Of a stretch of DNA of 64,000 nt, positions 55,922 to 64,000 are shown piece by piece; within the stretch, counting starts at the first letter, position 1; the number at the start of each line of letters is the position of its first letter. The notes below the pieces were generated by a model, which worked only from the letters and a program-made list of their open reading frames with translations, made no database searches and was not told the DNA's origin. Made by a program: the position numbers and the translations under genes. The DNA is from Brucella intermedia LMG 3301 (GTDB lineage: Bacteria > Pseudomonadota > Alphaproteobacteria > Rhizobiales > Rhizobiaceae). The stretch is from NCBI RefSeq assembly GCF_000182645.1, contig NZ_ACQA01000002.1, positions 806,001 through 870,000 of the forward strand, read 5' to 3'.

Positions 55922-57364
55922 TCAGCCTTTTGAAGAGTCAAGCGAAAGCTGGCAGCCCGGATTCATGATGTTGTCCGGATCGATTACCTGTTTGAGACCT
56001 TCAAGCAGCTTTCGCCGTGCAGGGTCAATACGCTTCTCGAAATCGTCCCTTTTCAGGCGACCAATGCCGTGTTCCGCGCTAATGCTGCCTGCATAACGAT
56101 CCAGAACAGCATTGATCGTTTCCTTCGCAAGCTTGATCTTCGCGTCTTTCGCAGCAACATCGAGATTGCTTTCCGGGATGACATTGAGATGCACATTGCC
56201 GTCCCCGACATGTCCATAGGAAACCGCGAGACAATCAGGAAGAACCTTGGCCAGTTCCCTTTCAGCTTCATCGACGAACGATGCCAGTTTCGACAATGAA
56301 ACCGATATGTCAGTGCGCAGATGCTTGCCACGCAGCGCCTGCCCTTCATTCATCGCCTCGCGAAACATCCAGAGATTTTGACCTTGTGCCCGCGAGGACG
56401 CGATGGTCCCGTCAAGAACGAGGCCATCTTCCATTGCTCCTGCAAGAAACTGCTCCATCAGTGACGCTATATCGACCAGTCCCGAGCCTGAAATCTCCAT
56501 CAAGACATAGGCCGGATATTGCCCCAGCGGCGTGGCGAGTTCCGGCATCGCCTCTTGTGCCAGTGTAAAAGCCACCGGAGGCATGAACTCGAATGCCGAC
56601 ATCAGATCACAGCACTGCACCCGTGCCCGCCGATAAAGCGCAATGGCATCTTCAAGGGAATTGAGCCCAAGCAGCGCAGTTTCCACCTTGTCCGGCAAGG
56701 GCATCAGTTTGATTGCGACGCCGGTTACTATTCCAAGAATGCCTTCCGCACCGATAAAAAGCTGTTTCAGATCAATGCCGCCATTGTCTTTTCTCAGCGT
56801 CGAAAGACCGTTGAATATAGTACTGTCAGGCAGAACGACCTCCAGCCCCAGTATCAACTCGCGGGTCATGCCATAGCGCAACACATTGATGCCGCCGGCA
56901 TTGGTGCTGACATTTCCCCCGATACGACAGCTTCCCTGCGCACCAAGCGCCAGCGGAAAAAACATTCCTTCGGTTGCCAGTTTGTCTTTCAGTTCCGAGA
57001 GAATGCAACCCGCATCGACAACCGCTGAAAAATCATCCGGATCTATTTTCCGAATGCGGTTCATCCGCTCAAGACTCAAAATGACGAGATTGTCCCGGCC
57101 ATCCGGTACGCCACCCTGCACGAGACCGGTATTTCCGCCTTGCGGAATGATAGACAATCCCAGGGAAGCGCAGGCTTTGACCGCGGCGGAAACATCCGCT
57201 GTCGAACGCGGACGGATCACCGCAACCGCCGCATTTTCCACATCCCCCGGCCAGTCACGACAATAGCCAGACATGTCATTTTGTTCGGTCATAACCAGAT
57301 CGCCACCCAAAAGAGCGACGAGACCGTCCTGCTTGTTTCCCGCCCTGTCCCCCGTAACGTACAT
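55922..57364 (-). CDS. FAD-binding 2-hydroxyacid dehydrogenase (GlcD / D-2-hydroxyglutarate dehydrogenase-like)
   Basis: 480-residue flavoprotein of the vanillyl-alcohol-oxidase fold: N-terminal FAD domain (IIPQGGNTGLVQGG; GGNVSTNAGG) and a C-terminal domain with the metal/active-site motif GHVGDGNVHLN and EHGIGRLK. It oxidises a D-2-hydroxyacid to the keto acid with electrons going to a quinone or electron-transfer flavoprotein. D-lactate, glycolate, D-2-hydroxyglutarate and sugar acids are all possible. AGAGGA precedes the start. Same strand as the GntR gene, 42 nt upstream of it. Confidence 0.85.
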   Translation of the reverse strand: MYVTGDRAGNKQDGLVALLGGDLVMTEQNDMSGYCRDWPGDVENAAVAVIRPRSTADVSAAVKACASLGLSIIPQGGNTGLVQGGVPDGRDNLVILSLERMNRIRKIDPDDFSAVVDAGCILSELKDKLATEGMFFPLALGAQGSCRIGGNVSTNAGGINVLRYGMTRELILGLEVVLPDSTIFNGLSTLRKDNGGIDLKQLFIGAEGILGIVTGVAIKLMPLPDKVETALLGLNSLEDAIALYRRARVQCCDLMSAFEFMPPVAFTLAQEAMPELATPLGQYPAYVLMEISGSGLVDIASLMEQFLAGAMEDGLVLDGTIASSRAQGQNLWMFREAMNEGQALRGKHLRTDISVSLSKLASFVDEAERELAKVLPDCLAVSYGHVGDGNVHLNVIPESNLDVAAKDAKIKLAKETINAVLDRYAGSISAEHGIGRLKRDDFEKRIDPARRKLLEGLKQVIDPDNIMNPGCQLSLDSSKG

Positions 57365-57495
57365 GATATCCTCTTGGCTTTATCGAAGTGCAATGCGCTG
57401 TCGCAGGAGTACGACAGTTTTTCAGATGCGGCGGGCTTTTCCGTTTCATTCCTTGGACAGAACGGAGAAAACTGTTTCCAACGCTTACATATAAG

Positions 57496-57508
57496 GTTAT
57501 CAGACAAC
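57496..57508. promoter_or_regulatory. Candidate GntR-type operator in the divergent sugar-acid promoter region
   Basis: GTTATCAGACAAC, a 13-bp dyad with one mismatched pair, in the 245-nt gap between the divergent FAD oxidase gene and the epimerase-fold gene. The GACAAC half recurs in the larger palindrome at 60764-60786. No gene lies in this gap. Confidence 0.5.
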
Positions 57509-57609
57509 CCTACAACATGAATCTGCGGGAGATTGGATAAGTGTTGTTCCACAGCCAAGTCTGCATCATTTGAGTGTCAGTGGCTGCAAGGCAGGGAGGA
57601 GATTTCTGG

Positions 57610-58593
57610 ATGCATATCGCAATCATCGGCGCCGCTGGCATGGTGGGCCGCAAATTAGCGCAGCGCCTTTCCAACGATGGCCGTCTCGGGGATATCCCCG
57701 TAGAGAAGCTCACGCTTGTCGATATCGTCGCCGCAGAACCTCCAGTCGGCTTCGCAGGATCGGTCGACACTTTGGCTGCGGATATATCCACCAAGGAAAC
57801 CGCGCAGAAGATCGTATCAGGACGGCCTGATGTCATCTTTCACCTAGCGGCAATCGTGTCCGGTGAAGCAGAGATGGATTTCGACAAAGGATATCGAATT
57901 AATCTGGACGGCACACGTTATCTGTTCGATGCAATCAGACTTGCGCACGTTGCCGATGGCTATAAGCCTCGTGTGGTCTTCACATCCTCCATCGCCGTTT
58001 TTGGCGCTCCGCTGCCCTATCCGATCCCGGATGAATTTCATACGACGCCGTTGACCAGTTACGGCACGCAGAAGGCAATCAGCGAACTTCTTTTGTCCGA
58101 CTATACGCGACGCGGCTTCTTCGACGGTATCGGCATCCGCCTGCCGACGATCTGCATAAGGCCGGGCAAACCGAACAAGGCTGCATCCGGCTTTTTCTCC
58201 AGTATATTGCGCGAACCGCTCTCCGGTCAGGAAGCCATATTACCTGTTCCTGAAGAGGTTCGGCACTGGCATGCTTCGCCGCGCTCAGCGGTGGGCTTTC
58301 TGATTCATGGAGCCACTATCGATACGGAAGCGGTCGGTGCGCGTCGCAATCTTTCCATGCCTGGTCTCAGCGCCACCGTCGGTGAGCAGATTGAGGCGTT
58401 GCGCCGCGTTGCTGGCGATAAGGCCGTCCGACTCATCCGACGCGAGCCAGATGAAATGATCATGCGCATGGTCGCAGGGTGGGCGCCCGGTTTCGAGGCT
58501 AAACGCGCACAGGCCCTTGGCTTCACCGCCGAAACCTCCTTTGATGAGATCATTCGCGTTCACATCGAAGATGAAATGGGAGGCAAGCTTTGA
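57610..58593 (+). CDS. denD: NAD-dependent epimerase-fold dehydrogenase, D-erythronate dehydrogenase-like
   Basis: 327-residue extended short-chain dehydrogenase with GAAGMVG (7-13), the TSS motif near 125-127 and catalytic Tyr 151 and Lys 155 (SYGTQK). It resembles DenD, which oxidises D-erythronate at C2, but no four-carbon acid kinase or decarboxylase follows, so the substrate may be another sugar acid. GGGAGGA lies 9 nt before the start. First gene of the plus-strand sugar-acid operon. Confidence 0.72.
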   Translation: MHIAIIGAAGMVGRKLAQRLSNDGRLGDIPVEKLTLVDIVAAEPPVGFAGSVDTLAADISTKETAQKIVSGRPDVIFHLAAIVSGEAEMDFDKGYRINLDGTRYLFDAIRLAHVADGYKPRVVFTSSIAVFGAPLPYPIPDEFHTTPLTSYGTQKAISELLLSDYTRRGFFDGIGIRLPTICIRPGKPNKAASGFFSSILREPLSGQEAILPVPEEVRHWHASPRSAVGFLIHGATIDTEAVGARRNLSMPGLSATVGEQIEALRRVAGDKAVRLIRREPDEMIMRMVAGWAPGFEAKRAQALGFTAETSFDEIIRVHIEDEMGGKL

Positions 58594-59471
58594 AATGCAG
58601 GATCGCTTTTCTCGGTACCGGCCTGATGGGCGCACCAATGGCCGGTCGGCTTCTGGATGCAGGCTTCGACGTAACGGTCTGGAACCGGAACAGCGCCAAG
58701 TCTGCCCCCCTTGTGGAAAAAGGTGCCAAGCTCGCTCAAACCGCCGCAAAGGCGGGGGTGGACGCCGATATCGTCATCACCATGCTGACCGATGGACCAG
58801 CGGTACGTGATGTCCTCTTTGAGCAAGGTGTCGCTGCTGTCTTGAAAAAAGGCAGCATAGTCATCGACATGAGTTCAATTTCGCCGGACTTCGCGCGCGA
58901 GCATTCGAAGCGTCTGGAGGCGACGGGCGTCAATCATATCGACGCGCCGGTTTCCGGGGGCGTGGTCGGTGCACAGGAAGGTACACTCGCCATCATGGCC
59001 GGAGGTGATGAAGCGGTTATCGCCACCCTCGCCGATGTGTTCAAACCGTTGGGACGCCTCACGCGCGTGGGTCCGTCAGGTGCCGGCCAGCTTGCAAAAC
59101 TTGCCAATCAACAGATTGTTGCCGTGACCATCGGGGCAATCGCAGAGGCAATGGTTCTTGTCGAAAAAGGCGGCGGGTCGCGTGCCGCATTCCGCGATGC
59201 CATCCGCGGAGGTTTCTGTGAAAGCCGCATTCTCGAACTCCACGGCAAACGGATGATCGACCGCAATTTTAAGCCAGGAGGCACATCGCGCATTCAGTTG
59301 AAAGACCTCAACTCGATCCTGAAGACCGCAGGCGACCTGTCCTTGAAATTGCCGTTGACCGAGACCGTGCGAGAGGCTTTTGCGACTTTCGTTGAAGACG
59401 GCGGAGGCGAGAAGGATCATAGCGCCCTGCTTCTTCATATCGAAAAGCTCAACGACGTTCCTCAAGATTAG
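58590..59471 (+). CDS. Beta-hydroxyacid dehydrogenase (tartronate-semialdehyde reductase / 3-hydroxyisobutyrate dehydrogenase family)
   Basis: 293 residues with the Rossmann motif GTGLMG (9-14), the substrate motif DAPVSGGVVGAQEGTL and the catalytic Lys in GQLAKLANQ (~171). It starts with TTG in overlap with the preceding gene; GGGAGG lies 5 nt before that TTG, and no in-frame ATG is near. Which hydroxyacid it uses is open; LtnD-type L-threonate dehydrogenases also belong here. Confidence 0.85.
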   Translation: MKCRIAFLGTGLMGAPMAGRLLDAGFDVTVWNRNSAKSAPLVEKGAKLAQTAAKAGVDADIVITMLTDGPAVRDVLFEQGVAAVLKKGSIVIDMSSISPDFAREHSKRLEATGVNHIDAPVSGGVVGAQEGTLAIMAGGDEAVIATLADVFKPLGRLTRVGPSGAGQLAKLANQQIVAVTIGAIAEAMVLVEKGGGSRAAFRDAIRGGFCESRILELHGKRMIDRNFKPGGTSRIQLKDLNSILKTAGDLSLKLPLTETVREAFATFVEDGGGEKDHSALLLHIEKLNDVPQD

Positions 59472-59502
59472 CGCCTGATAAGCAGTTGCATTGGGAGGTG
59501 CA

Positions 59503-60708
59503 ATGAAGATCACAGCAATCGAAACCATTCGCATCGCCGAACGGCCAAATCTTTTGTGGGTGGAAGTTCATACAGATGAAGGAATCACCGGCCTCGGCGA
59601 AACCTTTTTCATGTCCGAGACGGTCGAGTCCTATCTGCACGAATATGTCGCGCCGCGTGTTCTAGGTCGCGATCCGTTGCAAATCGATCTGCTGGCCTCT
59701 GACCTTGTGGGCTATCTCGGTTTCCGTTCAACCGGCGCGGAAGTGCGTGGCAACTCCGCTTTCGATATCGCCCTGTGGGATTTATACGGCAAAGCTGCCA
59801 ATCTCCCTATCGCTCAGCTTCTCGGCGGCTTCAGTCGTCAATCCATCCGCACTTATAATACGTGCGCCGGAACCGAATACATCAAGAAGGCTACCGGCCA
59901 GCAATCCGGCAACTACGGTCTGGCCGGTTCCGGAGCCAGCTACGACGATCTGAACGGCTTCCTGCACCATGCCGATGAACTTGCCCTCTCATTGCTGGAA
60001 GAAGGCATAACGGCGATGAAAATCTGGCCATTCGACATGGCGGCAGAAAAGACACGCGGGCAGTATATCTCTCAACCCGATCTCAAAGCGGCATTGCAGC
60101 CTTTTGAAAAAATCCGGGCGGCGGTCGGTGATCGCATGGATATCATGGTCGAGTTCCATTCCATGTGGCAGCTCTTGCCCGCCATGCAGATTGCCCGTGA
60201 ACTCAAGCCATTCAAGACTTTCTGGCACGAAGACCCGATCAAGATGGACAGTCTCGGCAGTCTCAAACGTTATGCAGAAGCCAGCATTGCACCTATCTGT
60301 GCCTCCGAAACTCTAGGAAGCCGATGGGCATTTCGTGATCTTCTGGAAACAGGCGTGGCCGGCGTCGTCATGCTTGACTTGAGCTGGTGTGGTGGCCTTT
60401 CTGAAGCACGGAAGATCGCTGCTATGGCCGAAGCCTGGCATCTTCCGGTCGCGCCACATGATTGCACCGGACCGGTCGTTCTGTGTGCTTCGACGCATCT
60501 ATCGCTCAACGCACCAAATGCCCTGATTCAGGAAAGCGTCCGCGCGTTCTACAAAACATGGTATCGCGATCTTGTTACCGCCCTGCCCGAAGTCAAGGAC
60601 GGCATGATTACGGTTCCGCCCGGTACCGGGCTGGGCATGGCCCTCAGCTCCGAAATGGACAAAGCCTATACCGTCGGCCGAAGAAAAACAGATCGATCTA
60701 ATTTTTGA
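59503..60708 (+). CDS. Enolase-superfamily sugar-acid dehydratase (mandelate racemase/MLE type)
   Basis: 401 residues. Metal ligands Glu 217, Glu 243 and Glu 269 can be placed (VEFHS, HEDPI, ASETLG), as can the catalytic Asp 292-His 319 pair (LDLSWCGG, APHDC), His 219 and Lys 173. The E-F-H in place of the usual D-x-N/H at the first ligand marks a subgroup whose substrate I cannot name; a dehydration giving a 2-keto-3-deoxy acid is expected. GGGAGGTG precedes the ATG at 59503. Confidence 0.85.
   Translation: MKITAIETIRIAERPNLLWVEVHTDEGITGLGETFFMSETVESYLHEYVAPRVLGRDPLQIDLLASDLVGYLGFRSTGAEVRGNSAFDIALWDLYGKAANLPIAQLLGGFSRQSIRTYNTCAGTEYIKKATGQQSGNYGLAGSGASYDDLNGFLHHADELALSLLEEGITAMKIWPFDMAAEKTRGQYISQPDLKAALQPFEKIRAAVGDRMDIMVEFHSMWQLLPAMQIARELKPFKTFWHEDPIKMDSLGSLKRYAEASIAPICASETLGSRWAFRDLLETGVAGVVMLDLSWCGGLSEARKIAAMAEAWHLPVAPHDCTGPVVLCASTHLSLNAPNALIQESVRAFYKTWYRDLVTALPEVKDGMITVPPGTGLGMALSSEMDKAYTVGRRKTDRSNF
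60690..60703. repeat. Second copy of the AGATCGATCTAATT motif
   Basis: The last codons of the dehydratase gene contain AGATCGATCTAATT, identical over 14 bases with 46345-46358 in the operator zone of the amino acid-type importer. It lies 124 nt before the AraD1-like gene. Confidence 0.45.
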
Positions 60709-60763
60709 GCTCAAAGCCGTCTCAAGGCTGGACTCAATTCTGGACTGCTAATAATAGTACTAT

Positions 60764-60786
60764 TGTTGTCAGGCATCCTGACAACA
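60764..60786. promoter_or_regulatory. Large perfect palindrome before the AraD1-like gene
   Basis: TGTTGTCAGG-CAT-CCTGACAACA, a 10-bp perfect inverted repeat with a 3-nt centre, 40 nt before the AraD1-like start. Its form suits a GntR/FadR-type operator; as RNA it would be a hairpin too. It implies separate control of the araD1-TRAP part of the operon. Confidence 0.7.
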
Positions 60787-60826
60787 TATGGCCCGTGGGA
60801 AACGGCCATACATTGGGAGGATATCT

Positions 60827-61996
60827 GTGCAAGACAAGCGTGAACTGAAAGCAACGTTGATTCTGCCTGAAGACAGCCACTCAGCGGTTTTGATTGGCCG
60901 TGTGTGGTCGAAAGCCGAAAACGGTCCTTGTCCTGTATTGGTCAAAAATGGCCATGTGCACGATCTGTCCAGCTTGTCAGCTACGGTTTCGGGCCTTCTG
61001 GAACGCCGTTCGCTAATAAGTGAACTGGAGAATACCGAGAGCTATCCAAACCTCGGTTCTCTGGATGATTATCTTTCCGGTGATCGCGGGGAGTTGCTCG
61101 CTCCCATAGACCTGCAATCCATCAAAGCAGCAGGCGTTACCTTTGCCGACAGCATGCTTGAACGCGTGATTGAAGAACAGGCCAAAGGCGATCCCTCTCG
61201 AGCCCGCGAAATTCGCGAACGTCTGGCGCCGGTTATCGGCGACAATTTGCGCGGCGTCGTGGCAGGCTCCGAAAAGGCTGCGGAGGTCAAGGCGCTTCTT
61301 CAGGAAATGGGACTCTGGTCCCAATATCTGGAAGTGGGTATCGGGCCCGACGCGGAAATCTTCACCAAATCTCAGCCGATGTCGGCCGTTGGATGCGGCG
61401 CTACCGTCGGCATTCTGCCCATTTCCCAATGGAACAACCCGGAACCCGAGGTGGTCCTGGTTGTCGCCTCGGATGGACGTATTGTCGGCGCAACTCTTGG
61501 CAATGACGTCAATCTTCGAGACGTGGAAGGTCGTTCGGCTTTACTGCTCGGTAAAGCGAAGGACAATAATGCTTCCTGCGCTATCGGCCCGTTTGTTCGT
61601 TTGTTCGACGCCCAATTCACTATGGACGTATTGCGCAAACTCAAGCTGTCGCTGACGGTTCATGGGGCTGACGGTTTCGAAATGACCGGCGAAAGCCCTA
61701 TGGAAGCGATCAGCCGCGATCCTGAAAATCTTGCGTCACAGATGATGAACCGCAATCATCAGTATCCGGACGGCGCAGTGTTGTTTCTTGGCACCATGTT
61801 CGCGCCCGTGAAGGATCGTCGTGGTGCGGGACAAGGGTTTACCCACGAAGTCGGCGACCGCGTGGAGATTTCCACGCCGAAGCTTGGACGGCTCATCAAC
61901 TGGGTCGACCGGACCGACAAATGTCCTGAATGGACATTCGGTATCAGGGCGCTGATCCAGAACCTGCAAGCGCGCGATTTGCTCGATAAAGTCTGA
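60827..61996 (+). CDS. AraD1-like fumarylacetoacetate hydrolase-fold enzyme
   Basis: 389 residues; the C-terminal two thirds are a FAH domain with the metal-binding segment around NPEPEVVLVV and GNDVNLRDVEGRSALLLGKAKDNN. Relatives dehydrate or hydrolyse 2-keto-3-deoxy sugar acids (2-keto-3-deoxy-arabinonate dehydratase), which fits directly after the dehydratase gene. The start is the GTG at 60827 with TTGGGAGG 6 nt upstream; an ATG at 60788 touches the palindrome and has no ribosome site. Confidence 0.8.
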   Translation: MQDKRELKATLILPEDSHSAVLIGRVWSKAENGPCPVLVKNGHVHDLSSLSATVSGLLERRSLISELENTESYPNLGSLDDYLSGDRGELLAPIDLQSIKAAGVTFADSMLERVIEEQAKGDPSRAREIRERLAPVIGDNLRGVVAGSEKAAEVKALLQEMGLWSQYLEVGIGPDAEIFTKSQPMSAVGCGATVGILPISQWNNPEPEVVLVVASDGRIVGATLGNDVNLRDVEGRSALLLGKAKDNNASCAIGPFVRLFDAQFTMDVLRKLKLSLTVHGADGFEMTGESPMEAISRDPENLASQMMNRNHQYPDGAVLFLGTMFAPVKDRRGAGQGFTHEVGDRVEISTPKLGRLINWVDRTDKCPEWTFGIRALIQNLQARDLLDKV

Positions 61997-62006
61997 GGGC
62001 GCATAG

Positions 62007-62531
62007 ATGACGAAAGCCATAGACTTCTTCTACAAGATACTTGGCGCAATTCTCGTCTTCCTCCTCGCCGGCATGGCTATTATGGTCTTCGTCAACGTGA
62101 TTTTGCGCTACGCCGCAAACTCTGGACTGACCGTATCGGAAGAACTTGCGCGTTATTTTTTCGTCTGGGTGTCTTTTCTTGGAGCCGTCCTCACCTTTCG
62201 CGAGAATAGCCATTTGGGCATCGAGTCGCTCGTTGCTCGCTTTGGACGGCAAGGGCGCGTTACCTGCATGGCAATCAGTTATCTGATCGTCCTGCTTTGT
62301 TCCGGGATTTTCTTCTGGGGCACCTGGAAACAGTTCGACATCAACGCCAGCATGGTCGCACCCGTCACGGGACTTTCAATGATCTGGGTTTACGGCGTCG
62401 GGTTATTCACGGGTGGCGCAATGTTCATCATTGCCGCCGAGCGCTTCCTGCGCGCTGTCACCGGTCGTTTGACCGATGAGGAAATTGCCACCTTTGCGGG
62501 CGAACACTCGCTCGACCATCTGATGGAGTAG
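62007..62531 (+). CDS. TRAP transporter small permease (DctQ)
   Basis: 174-residue inner-membrane protein with four helices and the conserved RYxxN..GLTVSEELARYFFVW segment of DctQ subunits. GAGGGCG lies upstream. It partners the large permease gene that starts 5 nt after its stop. Confidence 0.9.
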   Translation: MTKAIDFFYKILGAILVFLLAGMAIMVFVNVILRYAANSGLTVSEELARYFFVWVSFLGAVLTFRENSHLGIESLVARFGRQGRVTCMAISYLIVLLCSGIFFWGTWKQFDINASMVAPVTGLSMIWVYGVGLFTGGAMFIIAAERFLRAVTGRLTDEEIATFAGEHSLDHLME

Positions 62532-62536
62532 ACGAC

Positions 62537-63814
62537 ATGACGCTCGTAGTATTTGTCGGCTCGCTTCTCAGCGCCATGGCTATCGGCGTTCCGATCGCTT
62601 TCTCGCTCATGTTCTGCGGTGTGGTTCTCATGTGGTACATGGGGATGTTCAACACGCAGATCATCGCGCAGAACATGATTGCCGGCGTGGATTCCTTCAC
62701 GCTGCTGGCAATACCGTTTTTCATTCTGGCTGGTGAGCTTATGAATTCCGGCGGCTTGTCCCGCCGCATCATTGATTTCGCCATAGCTTGCGTCGGGCAT
62801 ATTCGCGGCGGCCTCGGCGTCGTTGCCATTCTCGCAGCCATCATCATGGCCAGCGTTTCGGGTTCCGCCGCTGCGGACACTGCGGCGCTGGCAACCATCC
62901 TAGTCCCCATGATGGCGAAAGCGGGCTACAACATCCCCCGGTCTGCGGGACTGATGGCGGCAGGCGGCATCATCGCGCCGGTTATCCCGCCATCCATGGC
63001 CATGATCGTGTTTGGGGTTGCTGCCAACGTATCGATAACGCAGCTTTTCATGGCCGGGATAGTGCCCGGTCTGATGATGGGTATCGCGTTACTCTTCACC
63101 TGGCAGATCGTCGTCAGAAAAGACAATCTCAAGGTGCTTCCCAAGCAATCCGGCAAAGATCGGCTGCAGGCGACCGGACGTGCACTTTGGGCGCTCGGCA
63201 TGCCCGTGATCATTCTTGGCGGCATCCGTATGGGCGTCATGACACCGACAGAAGCGGCTGTGGTTGCCGCAGCCTATGCCCTTTTTGTCGGCATGTTCAT
63301 CTATCGCGAACTGAGATTTGTCGATCTTTACGGCGTGTTTTTGCGAGCTGCCAAAACAACATCCGTCATCATGTTTCTCGTCGCGTCGGCCCTGGTGTCG
63401 TCATGGTTGATAACGGCAGCAAATATCCCGGCTGAAATCAGCAGTTACATCGCGCCGCTGATCGACAGTCCGAAACTGCTGATGTTTGCGATCATGATAC
63501 TTGTGCTCGTCGTCGGAACAGCACTCGACCTTACGCCGACGATCCTCATCCTGACGCCAGTCCTGATGCCGATTGTCAAACAGGCGGGGATCGACCCGGC
63601 CTATTTCGGCGTTCTTTTCATTATGAACAACAGCATCGGGCTCATCACGCCGCCGGTCGGCGTCGTGCTGAATGTGGTGAGCGGCGTCTCAAAGGTGCCG
63701 CTCGGAAAAGTGGTCGCTGGCGTCAATCCATTTCTGATTTCGCAAGTGATCGTGCTGTTCCTGCTGGTTCTGTTCCCAAGTCTCGTACTGGTACCCATGA
63801 ACTGGCTGCATTAG
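62537..63814 (+). CDS. TRAP transporter large permease (DctM)
   Basis: 425-residue DctM subunit with about twelve helices; the motifs IPFFILAGELMNSGGLSRR, GSAAADTAAL and the paired GLITPPVG near the C-terminus are typical. Sodium-driven import of sugar acids or related carboxylates with DctP. Confidence 0.92.
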   Translation: MTLVVFVGSLLSAMAIGVPIAFSLMFCGVVLMWYMGMFNTQIIAQNMIAGVDSFTLLAIPFFILAGELMNSGGLSRRIIDFAIACVGHIRGGLGVVAILAAIIMASVSGSAAADTAALATILVPMMAKAGYNIPRSAGLMAAGGIIAPVIPPSMAMIVFGVAANVSITQLFMAGIVPGLMMGIALLFTWQIVVRKDNLKVLPKQSGKDRLQATGRALWALGMPVIILGGIRMGVMTPTEAAVVAAAYALFVGMFIYRELRFVDLYGVFLRAAKTTSVIMFLVASALVSSWLITAANIPAEISSYIAPLIDSPKLLMFAIMILVLVVGTALDLTPTILILTPVLMPIVKQAGIDPAYFGVLFIMNNSIGLITPPVGVVLNVVSGVSKVPLGKVVAGVNPFLISQVIVLFLLVLFPSLVLVPMNWLH

Positions 63815-63844
63815 GTTTAACATCAACTCTGGGAGGAGAGTTCA

Positions 63845-64000
63845 ATGAAGAAATTGCTTATGCTGGCAACAACCGCCCTGATGGCGGCCGCGCTAACCGT
63901 ACCCGCTCTTGCCGAATTTCAGGAGCGCAACATTCGTGTCTCCAATGGCATCAACGAGGATCATCCAGTCGGCAATGGCATCAAGGCAATGAATGAATGC
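63845..64000 (+). CDS. TRAP transporter binding protein (DctP), 5' part
   Basis: The first 52 residues of a periplasmic binding protein: signal peptide to about residue 23 (...VPALA), then ERNIRVSNGINEDHPVGNG, typical of DctP. GGGAGGAG precedes the ATG. The gene runs off the window end. In this operon the binding-protein gene comes after the permeases. Confidence 0.88.
   Translation, partial: MKKLLMLATTALMAAALTVPALAEFQERNIRVSNGINEDHPVGNGIKAMNEC

Noticed and set aside
57610..59471. A standard D-erythronate/L-threonate pathway
   Set aside because: The two dehydrogenases fit, but the four-carbon acid kinase, aldolase-type decarboxylase and isomerase genes are absent from the visible operon.

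Overview
The window looks like a secondary-chromosome segment of an alphaproteobacterium of the order Hyphomicrobiales, most likely Brucellaceae (Ochrobactrum/Brucella type). The reasons are the split pca regulon with PcaQ (LysR) and PcaR (IclR), an AraC-type PobR, the very high density of ABC and TRAP uptake systems, and an opp operon ending in a D-aminopeptidase-like serine hydrolase, an enzyme family first characterised in Ochrobactrum anthropi. The assignment comes from remembered protein families and gene order; no search was run. I see no rRNA, tRNA, insertion sequence, phage gene or CRISPR array.

Layout. 1-279: tail of a metal ABC permease. 538-6336: an ABC importer (ATPase, binding protein, two permeases) with a LacI regulator and a 2H-fold phosphoesterase; the same 14-bp palindrome lies before the ATPase gene and before the binding-protein gene. 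6377-12430: aldo/keto reductase, D-amino-acid dehydrogenase-like enzyme, two tandem basic-amino-acid binding proteins, a lysine/saccharopine dehydrogenase-family enzyme and a divergent Lrp/AsnC regulator. 12474-16624: a polyamine-type ABC importer. 16796-32095: a complete route for 4-hydroxybenzoate and protocatechuate (pcaIJF, pcaR, pobR, pobA, pcaQ, pcaDCHGB) followed by a five-gene importer. A PcaQ-like box lies before that importer, so I read it as the protocatechuate transporter PcaMNVWX. 32096-33787: adenine deaminase.

33892-41842: a peptide importer (SBP, two permeases, two ATPases) in one operon with the D-aminopeptidase-like hydrolase, and a divergent M19 dipeptidase; together they suggest uptake and breakdown of D-residue peptides. 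41864-47426: an amino-acid-type (PAAT) importer with a 2-hydroxyacid dehydrogenase and a small alpha/beta-barrel protein, preceded by a LacI regulator and a perfect CG-centred palindrome. 47827-51996: ugpBAEC glycerol-3-phosphate importer. 52116-53888: SLC13-type transporter with RCK domains. 53891-64000: a sugar-acid region, with gluconokinase, short-chain dehydrogenase, GntR regulator and FAD oxidase on the minus strand, then a divergent operon of an NAD-dependent epimerase-fold dehydrogenase, beta-hydroxyacid dehydrogenase, enolase-superfamily dehydratase, AraD1-like enzyme and a TRAP transporter whose DctP gene runs off the window.

Two patterns cut across the systems. Each of the five operons in which a binding-protein gene is followed by a separated transporter gene has a hairpin in that gap, 16-29 nt before the next start. 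Most regulatory genes also have a palindrome that can be paired with them, so the regulatory wiring can largely be proposed from the sequence.
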